Shown one piece after another: positions 44,641 through 53,028 of a DNA stretch of 64,000 bases. The notes under the pieces were generated by a model. That model made no database searches. It saw nothing but the letters and a program-made list of their open reading frames with translations, and was not told where the DNA came from. The DNA is from an uncultured Selenomonadales bacterium (GTDB lineage: Bacteria > Bacillota > Negativicutes > Selenomonadales > Selenomonadaceae). The position numbers and the translations under genes were made by a program. The first letter of the stretch is position 1; each line of letters opens with the position of its first letter. Where the stretch lies: positions 97,459 to 161,458 of the forward strand of contig OMYB01000005.1 in NCBI GenBank assembly GCA_900315155.1. The letters run 5' to 3'.

Positions 44641-46386
44641 ATGAAAGAAAGAAGCGTAATGGGAATGAAACTGAATAAAAAAGCAATCGCACTCATCGCC
44701 GGCCTCACCCTCAGCATGTCCGGCACCACCTTCGCAGCCAGCGCAGATGACTTCACGGATGTACCGAAGGACCACTGGGCATACCAGGCCCTCGACTACC
44801 TCGCACAGGAAGGCGTCATCGAAGGCATGGGCGACACGACATTCCAGGGCGGCCGCAGCATGAGCCGCTACGAAATGGCCGCCATCGTCGCCAAAGCCAT
44901 GCAGAAGAACCCCCAGAACATTGGTGACCAGGCCGTCCTCGAGAAACTCCAGGGTGAGTTCGGTACGGAAATCAAACGCCTCACGAAGCGCGTGGACGCG
45001 CATGACAAGGCGATCAAGGCTTTGGAGAATAAGACCGATAAATTCAAGGTCTGGGGCATGACGCGCGTACAGATGGGCCGCGACAATGGTCTGCAGAAAT
45101 ACACGTCTAGCGAGGGCGATGTGACCAACGAAACTTGGTTACCGACTAGCGATAACAACTTCAACCAAGGGCGTAATGGTGACTACAATAACCGCTTCTA
45201 TATGGATCTCGAAGGCCAGATGAAGGTTAACGACCATGCAGTAGCGCGCTTCACAGTTGAAAAAAATGCACGTTATCGCGATAGCGAGGCGCGTCGCTAT
45301 GTCCGTGTAGCGGGTAATGGCAGTAGTGCAGGTAGCGTTTTGACGGTTCTACCTGCAGCTTCCCATATGGGTAACGATACGGCCGAGATGGATACGACGC
45401 ATAATGGTTCCGTTTCCAACATCTGGGTTGAATTGCAGCTCGGTCCGAAACACGATTGGTATACGAATATCGGGCGTAAATGGAACGGCATCGGTATGCA
45501 GAACCTCATGCTCGGCGGAGTCGTTGACGGCGTGCAGACCTATCATCCGATTGAGAAAGGTCACGGCTGGTGGTTTAGTGCTCAGTACTATGAAGGTGCG
45601 TCTAACTGGCACGAGCAGGGTACGATTGATCAGACGGCCCTCGATAGCAAGTTTGAGAATTCTCTCACAAGCTATAATAAAGGCTTAACGGAATTGGCAA
45701 ATACAACAAATGGAAACTACTATTGCACTGATCCAACCAATTCGGACTGGCAAAATTCGGTTAATAAGAATAGACTCAGTGCTCTGAGTGCAACAGATCA
45801 GGCGGACTTGCTGGTAAACAACACGAAATACACGGCAGGCCGTGCACCAGTTATGGGTTTGGTCAACTTCTGGGGGCCAATTGGTAAATACATCGATGCC
45901 AACATTGCCTTTGGTAAGGTCATAGACCATGATGATATTTTCTACATGCATGCAGACAAAGCCTATGGTGTTGACCTGAAATTCAAACTGCTCAAAGATT
46001 TTGCGGTGACGACGTCTCTGGTCAAGACCAACGCGAAAGCACCGTATATGAATGGTCAGTCTCATGCTGACCGTGATTTGGCTGTGCGTATGGATTATCG
46101 CGGTACGGACCTCAACAGAGCTGGTTCCTGGGGTCTTTGGGCTAAATGGCAGCAGTTGGGTACCTTTGGTGACTTCGGTCATGATGATGAGTGGTCCACG
46201 CGTGAACCGACCTACACGAATGGTACGAAGGGCTGGCTCATGGGCTTCAACTGCGTACCTTGGAAGAATGTTGAGTGGGGCACGCTCTATGGTATCATGC
46301 GCGAGAACTTCGGTGATACGGGCTGGAATGGTAAGCATGACTATAAGCGCAATATCCTGCGTACGTGGCTCGACTTCCACTTCTGA
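44641..46386 (+). CDS. SLH-domain outer-membrane porin (OmpM-like)
   Basis: Up to 581 aa. A signal peptide (KKAIALIAGLTLSMSGTTFAAS) is followed by one SLH domain (DDFTDVPKDHWAYQALDYL to RYEMAAIVAKAM), a coiled-coil linker (EIKRLTKRVDAHDKAIKALE) and a beta-barrel ending in WLDFHF, with the terminal Phe expected of outer-membrane proteins. In Negativicutes, such OmpM proteins tie the outer membrane to peptidoglycan through SLH and act as porins. Starts at 44641, 44659 and 44665 are possible; none has a strong SD. The gene sits between glucoside-use genes and an amylopullulanase, suggesting a dedicated oligosaccharide porin. From about 45100 the GC content drops sharply. Confidence 0.85.
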   Translation: MKERSVMGMKLNKKAIALIAGLTLSMSGTTFAASADDFTDVPKDHWAYQALDYLAQEGVIEGMGDTTFQGGRSMSRYEMAAIVAKAMQKNPQNIGDQAVLEKLQGEFGTEIKRLTKRVDAHDKAIKALENKTDKFKVWGMTRVQMGRDNGLQKYTSSEGDVTNETWLPTSDNNFNQGRNGDYNNRFYMDLEGQMKVNDHAVARFTVEKNARYRDSEARRYVRVAGNGSSAGSVLTVLPAASHMGNDTAEMDTTHNGSVSNIWVELQLGPKHDWYTNIGRKWNGIGMQNLMLGGVVDGVQTYHPIEKGHGWWFSAQYYEGASNWHEQGTIDQTALDSKFENSLTSYNKGLTELANTTNGNYYCTDPTNSDWQNSVNKNRLSALSATDQADLLVNNTKYTAGRAPVMGLVNFWGPIGKYIDANIAFGKVIDHDDIFYMHADKAYGVDLKFKLLKDFAVTTSLVKTNAKAPYMNGQSHADRDLAVRMDYRGTDLNRAGSWGLWAKWQQLGTFGDFGHDDEWSTREPTYTNGTKGWLMGFNCVPWKNVEWGTLYGIMRENFGDTGWNGKHDYKRNILRTWLDFHF

Positions 46387-46555
46387 TTTCGGTATGACCG
46401 GAGTCGGGTGTGCAGCCTGATGGATGATTTTTCTCAGTCACGCGGGGCGTGACGACTCTCTTGCGAGTGAGTATAAAGCAGCGGCGAGGGTGGTGAATCC
46501 CTTGTACATGCCGCTGCAATGCTATGAACCATATTACGAGGCAACCGGAACAGGA

Positions 46556-46602
46556 CCTCCTCAGTCGCGCGAGCGCGACAGCTCCCCCAACGGGGGGAGC
46601 CG
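46556..46602 (-). repeat. two-hairpin dispersed repeat, inverted copy
   Basis: Read on the minus strand it is GGCTCCCCCC-gtt-GGGGGAGC followed by TGTCGCG / CGCGAC and TGAGGAGG. The same two-hairpin pattern occurs twice in tandem at 52873-52980. It is an intergenic repeat family with no coding signal. Confidence 0.7.
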
Positions 46603-46703
46603 TACGTAAATCTGATGCTACGGCGAAAGGAAAGGGCGTACTTGTTCCAGGGATGTGCAAAGAACCTTTCGTGGGGGGAGCCTTACTCGGGCGGAAGGTT
46701 ACG

Positions 46704-46740
46704 GCAAATGGCAAATTGCAAGTTGCAAATGGCAAATTGC
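46704..46740 (+). repeat. tandem direct repeat
   Basis: GCAAATGGCAAATTGC occurs at 46704-46719 and again at 46725-46740 (21-bp period), separated by AAGTT. It lies just before the large inverted repeat at 46750. Confidence 0.8.
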
Positions 46741-46749
46741 CTCGGACTA

Positions 46750-46946
46750 GCCGCGGGGAGGGGGATGCTGTAAGCGGAGCATTGAAATTTGGCGTGAAGA
46801 AAGATTTTTTTGCCGACCAGAACCCTGGTAAAAGTACTGTCGTTCAAGCGCAGCGCGTTTCAGTACTTTTACAGGCTTAATTAAAAGGCAAAAAAATCTT
46901 TTAGCCAAATTTATATGCGAAGCGTCAGCATCCCCCTCCCCGCGGC
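46750..46946. mobile_element. 197-bp interrupted inverted repeat (MITE-like)
   Basis: The ends are perfect 21-bp terminal inverted repeats (46750-46770 and 46926-46946). Nested inside are three more exactly paired blocks: AAATTTGGC (46785-46793) with 46904-46912; AAAGATTTTTTTGCC (46800-46814) with 46887-46901; and GTAAAAGTACTG (46828-46839) with 46861-46872. The loop is 21 nt. There is no reading frame of note. A non-autonomous mobile element or a long RNA hairpin fits best; no clear target duplication is visible. Together with the repeats at 46556 and 46704 it explains most of the gene-free stretch 46387-47007. Confidence 0.75.
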
Positions 46947-47007
46947 GGTCGTTAGCCACAAAACCCACAAATCCCACGAAAAACATATAACTTTTTGGAG
47001 GTACGAA

Positions 47008-50000
47008 ATGATGAATCGTAAACAGGCACTTCGCCGGGCGATTGGTGTTTCGCTCGCGTTTGGGCTGGTGTTTGCTCCGTATGTAGCACCAGCGGATATC
47101 GTTCCTTCGGTGATTTCGGCTTCGGTCGCTGAGGCGGCCAGTGTCGGGGCGGAGGATGTTGTGCTCGTCGGCACGATCCAGACGAAGTTCGGCGCTGGCA
47201 CGGACTGGGCTCCGGCTGACCCGAAGACGATCATGACGAAGAAGGGCGACACGTACGAGTACACGGGCAAGCTCCCGAAAGGCAACTACGAGTACAAAAT
47301 CGCCATCGGCGGCAGCTGGGGCGAGAACTACGGTGCCGACGGCGCGCGTGACGGCGCGAACATGAAGCTTTCGCTCGCGAAAGACGCCGAAGTCACGTTC
47401 ATCTACGACAGCATCACGCACGAGACGACCGTCAAAGTCGCGGGGGACGCTGTCGCAAACCCTAAGGAAGGCGCCGCTGCACAGGAAGCGAAAGCATCAG
47501 CTGGCGCCCTCCAGCCGACGGACGTGGTTCTCGTCGGTTCCCTGCAGGATGAACTCGGTGCGGGCAAAGAGTGGGACCCCTCCGACGCGAAGACCCTCAT
47601 GAAACCCGACGGCAAAGGCCATCGCGTCTTCGTCGGCAAACTGCCCAAGGGCAACTACGACTACAAAGTCGCCCTCGGCGGCTCCTGGGACGTGAACTAC
47701 GGCAAAGACGGCCAGCCGAACGGCGGCAACATCGCGCTGCGCCTGCTCGCTGACCACGAAGTCACGTTCACCTACGACGAGAAAACCCATAAAATCTCTG
47801 TGGACTACGCCGGCAAAGACGCCGAGCAGGCTACGTTCGCGAACCAGCGCGACATCGTGCTGTGCGGCGACCTGCAGCCCCTCGGCGGCGCGGGCGCGAA
47901 ATGGGCTCCTTCGGACATGGCGACGAAGATGAAGGACGTCGGTCACGGCTTCTATGAATTCACCATCAAGAACATGCCGGCCGGCACCTATAACTACAAA
48001 ATCGCCATCAACGGCAGCTGGGCCGAGAACTACGGCCTGAACGGCCTCGCCGACGGCGCGAATGTCGCCATGACGCTCGACAAGCCGGAGACCGTCACCT
48101 TCTACTATAACGACAAGACGCATCAGATTGCCGACAGCCACAGCTACAAAATGCTGGCGAACGACGAACTGCCGGTCATCAGCGGCGTGCCGGGCATCAA
48201 AGACGGCACCATGTATGACCTCATGCTCGCGAACCTGTTCCAGACGAATGGCACGGTGAACGCGGGCGACTACACGGCTACGATTTCGCAGAAGGGCCAG
48301 CCCGCTTTTACGCAGGCCGTGCACATCACGCGCAGCGGCAACGTCGCGTTCTACTATGACCAGCAGGCCAAGCGCCTCATCGCCGACGATGGCAGCATCC
48401 ACGCCGATAAGGTGAAGCACGACAGCTGGGACAAGAACATGCGCAGCCCGTGGGGCGCCGTCGCTGAGGGCACGCCCGTCACGCTGAAACTGCAGACGAA
48501 GGCCGGCGACGTGCAGAATGCGAAAGTCATCCTCACGAAAACGGCCATGACCGCCAAGGGCGGCGACGAGTACAACCCGGACTACGACAGCGGCACGACG
48601 ACGCTCATCGCCATGACGAAAGTCGCCTCGCAGGGCGGCACGGACTTCTGGCAGGCCACGATCACCCCGCAGACCTACGGTGTCTACGGCTACAAATTCC
48701 TCCTGAATGACACGAAGGAATACGGCGACGACACCAAGACTGGCGGCACGGGCGAGCTGAAGCTCCGCGGCACGAAATATTTCCAGATTACGTGCTACAA
48801 GAAGGGCTACACGACGCCTCAGTGGGCGAAGGAAGCCGTCTGCTATCAGATCTTCCCGGACCGTTTCTTTGACGGCGACAAGAAGAACAACAACGCGCGC
48901 ACGACGGCCCGCGGCCCGCAGCCGGTACAGCACCGCAGCTGGGCTACGCCGCCCGCGAACTCCGCGAACCCCGCCGATGGCGATAAATGGGACTGCAACG
49001 ACTTCTACGGCGGCGACCTCGCCGGCATCACGAAGAAGCTCGACTATCTGCAGGGCCTCGGCGTGACGGCTATCTACGTCAACCCGATTTACGGCGCCTC
49101 CTCCAACCATCGCTACGATGCGCGTGACTACGGCACGGTCGACCCGTTCCTCGGCAACTTTGATGACCTGCAGAAGCTCGCCAAAGAAATGCAGAAACGC
49201 GGCATGCACCTCATCATGGATGGCGTGTACAACCACATCGGCGACGACTCCATCTATTTCGACCGCTACGGCAAATACAAGACCGTCGGTGCCTACGAGT
49301 ACTGGAGCCGCATCTACGACCTCGAGAACACGAAGCATCTGACGGAGGCACAGGCCAAGGTCGAGGCGAAGAAACAGCTCGAGGCCGAGGGCCAGGTATT
49401 CAGCCCGTGGCATTGGGAGAACTGGTTCGACATCTACAACCGCAAAGCCAGCGATGAGATGGGTCCGAAATACGACTACCACAGCTGGCAGGGCTTCTCG
49501 AGCCTCGCCCCGTTCCGCGACAAAGACTTCCCAGGCTACAACGCCCAGACGACCCATACCGACCTCGGCGACTACCTGCTCTATGGTAAAGACGGCGAGA
49601 AGGGCGTCATCATGAAGTGGTTCGACTACGGCCTCTCTGGCTGGCGTCTCGATGTCGCGAAGGAAGTGCCGCCGGGATTCTGGGCCGATGTCCGCAAGGA
49701 AGTCAAGTCCATCAAGACGCAGAACGGCGACGAGCCGCTGCTCCTCGGTGAGATCTGGCAGGACGGCTCGCAGTTCTTCACGGGCGACACGTTCGACTCC
49801 GTTATGAACTACAAGCTCTCCGATGCCGTCATGCGCTATGTCATGGGCGGCAAGGCGGAGGACACGGATGACGTGCTCGTCCAGCTGCAGCAGAACTACC
49901 CGAAAGAGGCCCTCTACGACCTCATGAACATCGTCGACAGCCACGACACGGCACGCGCCATCTACACGTATGGCGGCGGCCAGGCAGGCACGGCGACGGC

Positions 50001-50484
50001 ATCGAAGAAAGACTTCGACTACGAGCTCGGCAAGGCCCGCCTCAAGCTGGCTGCCGTGTTCGAGCTCGGCTATCCGGGCATGCCGACCATCTACTACGGC
50101 GATGAGGCCGGCCAGTACGGCTCCATCGACCCGGACTGCCGCCGCACGTTCCCGTGGGGCAAGGAAGACAAGGACCTGCAGAACTTCTACAAGAAGATCA
50201 TCGCGGTCCGCAACAACAACAAGAACGTCTTCGCCCTCGGTGACCTCGCGACGCTGAAAGCCTCCGGCAGCCTCTACGCCTACCAGCGTACGGCCACGGA
50301 CGGCTCCGGCAAACTCGGCATCGTCGCGCTGAACAACGATAAAGCCGCCGACTTTGCGTTCAAAGTCAACGCCAAAGACGGCACGACGTTCAAAGATCAG
50401 CTCACGGGCAATACCTACACCGTCCAGAACGGTGAACTCGCCCTGAGCCTCGGCGACCACCAGGCCGTCATGCTCCTGAACTAA
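47008..50484 (+). CDS. secreted amylopullulanase-type GH13 enzyme with three X25 repeats
   Basis: 1158-aa exported enzyme. After a signal peptide (ending near VAPADIVPSVISASVAEA) come three tandem X25-like modules at about residues 46-155, 170-275 and 285-390. Each has a (D/E)DVVLVG or DIVLCG start, WxPxD, KGNYEYKIAxxGSW and VTFxYD. A spacer and a CBM34-like N-domain (about 480-605) precede the GH13 catalytic domain: YQIFPDRFFDGD, MDGVYNHIG, GWRLDVAKEV (nucleophile), LLGEIWQDG (acid/base) and NIVDSHDTAR. It should cut alpha-1,4 and perhaps alpha-1,6 links in starch or glycogen. The type I pullulanase YNWGYDP motif is absent. The ATG at 47008 follows GGAGG. No cell-wall anchor is visible. Confidence 0.88.
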   Translation: MMNRKQALRRAIGVSLAFGLVFAPYVAPADIVPSVISASVAEAASVGAEDVVLVGTIQTKFGAGTDWAPADPKTIMTKKGDTYEYTGKLPKGNYEYKIAIGGSWGENYGADGARDGANMKLSLAKDAEVTFIYDSITHETTVKVAGDAVANPKEGAAAQEAKASAGALQPTDVVLVGSLQDELGAGKEWDPSDAKTLMKPDGKGHRVFVGKLPKGNYDYKVALGGSWDVNYGKDGQPNGGNIALRLLADHEVTFTYDEKTHKISVDYAGKDAEQATFANQRDIVLCGDLQPLGGAGAKWAPSDMATKMKDVGHGFYEFTIKNMPAGTYNYKIAINGSWAENYGLNGLADGANVAMTLDKPETVTFYYNDKTHQIADSHSYKMLANDELPVISGVPGIKDGTMYDLMLANLFQTNGTVNAGDYTATISQKGQPAFTQAVHITRSGNVAFYYDQQAKRLIADDGSIHADKVKHDSWDKNMRSPWGAVAEGTPVTLKLQTKAGDVQNAKVILTKTAMTAKGGDEYNPDYDSGTTTLIAMTKVASQGGTDFWQATITPQTYGVYGYKFLLNDTKEYGDDTKTGGTGELKLRGTKYFQITCYKKGYTTPQWAKEAVCYQIFPDRFFDGDKKNNNARTTARGPQPVQHRSWATPPANSANPADGDKWDCNDFYGGDLAGITKKLDYLQGLGVTAIYVNPIYGASSNHRYDARDYGTVDPFLGNFDDLQKLAKEMQKRGMHLIMDGVYNHIGDDSIYFDRYGKYKTVGAYEYWSRIYDLENTKHLTEAQAKVEAKKQLEAEGQVFSPWHWENWFDIYNRKASDEMGPKYDYHSWQGFSSLAPFRDKDFPGYNAQTTHTDLGDYLLYGKDGEKGVIMKWFDYGLSGWRLDVAKEVPPGFWADVRKEVKSIKTQNGDEPLLLGEIWQDGSQFFTGDTFDSVMNYKLSDAVMRYVMGGKAEDTDDVLVQLQQNYPKEALYDLMNIVDSHDTARAIYTYGGGQAGTATASKKDFDYELGKARLKLAAVFELGYPGMPTIYYGDEAGQYGSIDPDCRRTFPWGKEDKDLQNFYKKIIAVRNNNKNVFALGDLATLKASGSLYAYQRTATDGSGKLGIVALNNDKAADFAFKVNAKDGTTFKDQLTGNTYTVQNGELALSLGDHQAVMLLN

Positions 50485-50510
50485 ACCTATTTCCGAAAAC
50501 TTGATACGTA

Positions 50511-50549
50511 AAAAGGCAGTCGCCCGGTTCTCCGGGCGGCTGCCTTTTG
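50511..50549 (+). terminator. intrinsic terminator of the amylopullulanase gene
   Basis: AAAAGGCAGTCGCCCGG / CCGGGCGGCTGCCTTTT, a very stable stem with a 4-nt loop. Confidence 0.92.
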
Positions 50550-50563
50550 TCGATTGGAGAAAG

Positions 50564-50626
50564 GATCCGTTGACCGATTTTCGGGGATTTTGGGAAAGAT
50601 CCGTTGACCGATTTTAGGGGATTTTG
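50564..50626 (+). repeat. two direct 29-bp repeats
   Basis: The unit starts GATCCGTTGACCGATTTT and ends GGGGATTTTG. It occurs at 50564-50592 and 50598-50626 (34-bp period) and differs by one base (C/A). It lies upstream of the promoter at 50686 and could be a paired binding site. Confidence 0.75.
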
Positions 50627-50685
50627 TTTCATGGAATGTACTTCGTAACCGCCGTGTGAAAGCGGTTAAACCCGCGCCAAATCTA

Positions 50686-50714
50686 TTGCCAAGGCCTCTC
50701 CGCGCGGCTATAAT
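50686..50714 (+). promoter_or_regulatory. promoter upstream of the cobalamin adenosyltransferase gene
   Basis: TTGCCA (50686-50691), 17 bp, TATAAT (50709-50714). It predicts a leader of about 230 nt before the start at 50950. Confidence 0.75.
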
Positions 50715-50850
50715 AAGAATTGTCAAGAGGAGATATTCCCCGTATCCAACCTCTGGCAGGCACTTAGCCTATTGTTCCTATTTTCTTTCTATGGAAACCC
50801 TATTTATTCCCCAAAAACTTTCCCAAAATCCGCCTGTTTCCCCACAGGCC

Positions 50851-50883
50851 GCCGGACGGCATCCCACCGCCCGGCTATTTTTG
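50851..50883 (+). terminator. terminator-like hairpin inside the cobO leader
   Basis: GCCGGACGG / CCGCCCGGC (8 of 9) followed by TATTTTTG, in the leader between the promoter at 50686 and the gene. It suggests attenuation. I found no B12-box sequence that would identify it as a cobalamin riboswitch. The leader also holds an ATG-started frame (METLFIPQKL...) running into the gene frame, which lacks an SD. Confidence 0.5.
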
Positions 50884-50949
50884 TGCTTGCATCTCTATCT
50901 TTTATACCGTATATTGGATTTATATAGATGGCGAAGGGAGTTGAGACTG

Positions 50950-51543
50950 GTGCAGCATGGATTGGTTATGGTGCACACCGGTGACGGCAAGGGGAAGACG
51001 ACGGCGGCTTTGGGCTTGGCGCTGCGGGCCTGGGGGGCTGGGCTGCGGGTGCTCATCCTGCAGTTCATCAAGAGCGATCGCGAGACGGGCGAAAAAAAGG
51101 CCATCGAGCGTCTGACAGCACTCGATGGCCTGTGTGGCCTTGATGATTCGGATGATGTGCCTGATGCTGGTAACGGCGGCCGCATGGGGCATATCGAGCT
51201 GCGTTCGTGCGGGCTGGGGTTTGCCCGCCGGGACTCGGCGCATTTCGCTGAGCATCGGCAGGCAGCGCTCGATGCCCTGGGCATGGCGCGGCACGAGATG
51301 CTGTCGGGGCAGTGGGACATGCTCATCCTCGATGAGATCAACTACGCCATGCGCGGCGGCCTCCTCACGCCAGAGGAGGTCCTCGCCCTCCTCGATGCCC
51401 GCCCCGCCTCGATGCACCTCGTCCTCACCGGCCGCGGCGTCCCCGACAAGATCGCCGCACGAGCCGACCTCATCACGGAGATGAAGCTCGTCCGGCATCC
51501 CTACCAGCAGGGAATCCAGGCACAGCGGGGGATAGAGTTTTGA
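50950..51543 (+). CDS. cobO: cob(I)yrinic acid a,c-diamide adenosyltransferase (CobA/CobO type)
   Basis: About 197 aa. The P-loop HTGDGKGKTTAALGLALRA is at the start and LILDEINYAM is the Walker B-like segment, as in the CobA/CobO/BtuR family, which transfers adenosyl from ATP to Co(I) corrinoids. GTG at 50950 is preferred because AAGGGAG (50934-50940) is 9 nt upstream; ATG at 50968 is an alternative. The frame is open further upstream into the leader, but without translation signals. The gene is alone, with no other cobalamin genes nearby. A long leader with a terminator-like hairpin precedes it. Confidence 0.88.
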   Translation: MQHGLVMVHTGDGKGKTTAALGLALRAWGAGLRVLILQFIKSDRETGEKKAIERLTALDGLCGLDDSDDVPDAGNGGRMGHIELRSCGLGFARRDSAHFAEHRQAALDALGMARHEMLSGQWDMLILDEINYAMRGGLLTPEEVLALLDARPASMHLVLTGRGVPDKIAARADLITEMKLVRHPYQQGIQAQRGIEF

Positions 51544-51594
51544 TCGAAGCAATTGAGACAATCGAGACGGCCGAGAGGCTCGAAACCTGGCAAC

Positions 51595-51627
51595 AGGCTC
51601 CTGCGTGTGGCGCGGGAGCTTGTTTTT
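51595..51627 (+). terminator. intrinsic terminator of cobO
   Basis: GCTCCTGCG / CGCGGGAGC stem (one G-T) followed by TTGTTTTTG. Confidence 0.8.
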
Positions 51628-51689
51628 GTGCTTTTTCTGTAAAGAAATGAAAAAAATATGGAAGATAGTCAATAAAGGTGAAATAAAAC

Positions 51690-51732
51690 GGGACACGTGA
51701 CCTTTTATTACTAGGGCGAGTTTTGGTATAGT
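51690..51732 (+). promoter_or_regulatory. acid phosphatase 1 promoter with a GGGACACGTGACC operator
   Basis: GGGACACGTGACC (51690-51702) followed by TTTT and a TATAGT -10 (51727-51732). The first G is exactly 37 nt before the -10. The minus-strand promoter of the paralogous phosphatase at 56545-56587 has the same arrangement. No good -35 is present, so an activator at this site is plausible. The leader from about 51740 to 51920 holds nothing else I can identify. Confidence 0.65.
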
Positions 51733-51920
51733 ATCTGTAGAAACAATAAAGAAAGCAAATTCAGAAAACTCCGAAGAGGCATACGGACGTCTGACGCGTG
51801 GATACGCATGGAGCAGGGAACAAGGATACTGCTCCCGGAATCGGGACCGATGCGCGCGGAGGCATCTGAAAAATGTTTTTAGGATTGTTTCAGAGGAAAA
51901 ATTTTGGGAGGGGAAAATAG

Positions 51921-52829
51921 ATGAAATGGAATTTCCTTGGTAAGAAGAAAGGCCTCCTCGCGGCTGCCGCTCTCGGGCTCTCGCTCGTCACGGCTCCGGC
52001 TGTCCCGGCTTTCGCTGCTGAGGCTCCGGCTGCCTACACGCAGAAGGACCTCAACGCGGAGCTCACGATGGCCGTCGCGTGGTTCCAGAACTCCGCGGAG
52101 TACCGCGAGCTCTGCTATCAGGCCTACAACGCGGCCCTCGACCAGGTCACGAAGGCCGTCGCCCACCACAAGAAGGGCGACAAGCCGCTCGCGATCGTGC
52201 TCGACTGCGATGAGACTGTCATCGACAACAGCGCGTTCGAGGCCGGCCTCATCGGCACGGGCAACAGCTACAGCAACGCAACGTGGGATGAGTGGTGTGC
52301 AGCCGCACAGGCTACGGCGATGCCGGGTGCCACGGAGTACCTGCAGGCCGTCGACAAGCTGGGCGTCGACATCTTCTACGTGACGAACCGCAGCGCCAAG
52401 ACGCAGCTCGAAGGCAGCGCGAAGAACATGAAGGCCATTGGCTTCCCGCAGGTGGATGCAAAGCACCTCATGTTCAAGACGGACACGAGCAACAAGCAGC
52501 CGCGCTATGATGCCATCATGAAAGATTACGACGTCGTGGTCTTCATGGGCGACAACGCGGGCGACCTGCCGATTGGCACGTACCACAAGATGCAGCAGGA
52601 GCGCAATGCCATCGTCGACCAGCACCAGAGCGAGTTCGGCCACAAGTTCATCGTACTGCCGAACCCGACCTACGGCGACTGGGAGCCGGGTCTCTATCGC
52701 GACGGCAAGACCACCGGTGACTACTGGAAGCTCACGCCGGAGCAGAAGAGCGAAGCCCGCAACAAGGCCCTGAAGAAATGGGTCCCGACAAAGAGCACCC
52801 AGGACAAGCAGGCTAAAGCCGCAAAGTAA
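51921..52829 (+). CDS. secreted class C-type acid phosphatase (HAD, e(P4)-like), copy 1
   Basis: 302-aa exported phosphatase. A signal peptide (LLAAAALGLSLVTAPAVPAFAAE) has no lipobox cysteine, so the protein is likely soluble in the periplasm rather than a lipoprotein like Haemophilus e(P4). HAD motif I is AIVLDCDETVIDNSAF (DxDE(T) type of class B/C acid phosphatases), motif II is YVTNRS and motif IV is VVFMGDNAGDL. It removes phosphate from nucleoside monophosphates or similar esters. The paralogue at 55504-56493 is close to it over the whole catalytic region. GGGAGGGG precedes the ATG. Confidence 0.9.
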   Translation: MKWNFLGKKKGLLAAAALGLSLVTAPAVPAFAAEAPAAYTQKDLNAELTMAVAWFQNSAEYRELCYQAYNAALDQVTKAVAHHKKGDKPLAIVLDCDETVIDNSAFEAGLIGTGNSYSNATWDEWCAAAQATAMPGATEYLQAVDKLGVDIFYVTNRSAKTQLEGSAKNMKAIGFPQVDAKHLMFKTDTSNKQPRYDAIMKDYDVVVFMGDNAGDLPIGTYHKMQQERNAIVDQHQSEFGHKFIVLPNPTYGDWEPGLYRDGKTTGDYWKLTPEQKSEARNKALKKWVPTKSTQDKQAKAAK

Positions 52830-52872
52830 GTTGATATAAAATCGGTCATACATAATAGGAAGGAAACAATCC

Positions 52873-52980
52873 TTGGCTCCCTCTTTGAGGGAGCTGGCCC
52901 GCAGGGCCTGAAGGGGTCGTCCCCTCCCTTGGCCCCCTCCCTGAGGGGGCTGTCGACGAAGTCGACTGAGGGTGTCCCCC
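52873..52980 (+). repeat. tandem pair of two-hairpin repeats
   Basis: Unit 1 (52873-52928) and unit 2 (52929-52980) each begin TTGGC(T/C)CCCTC, fold as a CCCTC/GAGGG hairpin and continue with a second stem (GGCCC/GGGCC in unit 1, GTCGAC/GTCGAC in unit 2) and TGA(A/G)GGG. An inverted relative lies at 46556-46602. It fills the gap between phosphatase and porin genes. Confidence 0.75.
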
Positions 52981-53028
52981 GCAAGGGCCTTCCTCCACAG
53001 ATGTTAGCAAGATAGGAGAGTATATATA

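Noticed and set aside
46424..46609. 61-codon frame in the repeat region
   Set aside because: It runs through an intergenic hairpin repeat, lacks an SD and has low-complexity content.
46704..46740. CRISPR-like repeats
   Set aside because: Only two 16-bp repeats with a 5-bp gap and no spacer series or cas genes.
50721..50949. Cobalamin riboswitch before cobO
   Set aside because: No B12-box-like sequence or matching core could be found by eye on the coding strand, although a terminator-like hairpin is present.
50656..50949. N-terminal extension of the adenosyltransferase
   Set aside because: The upstream frame crosses the promoter, leader and a hairpin, has no SD, and family members start near the P-loop.
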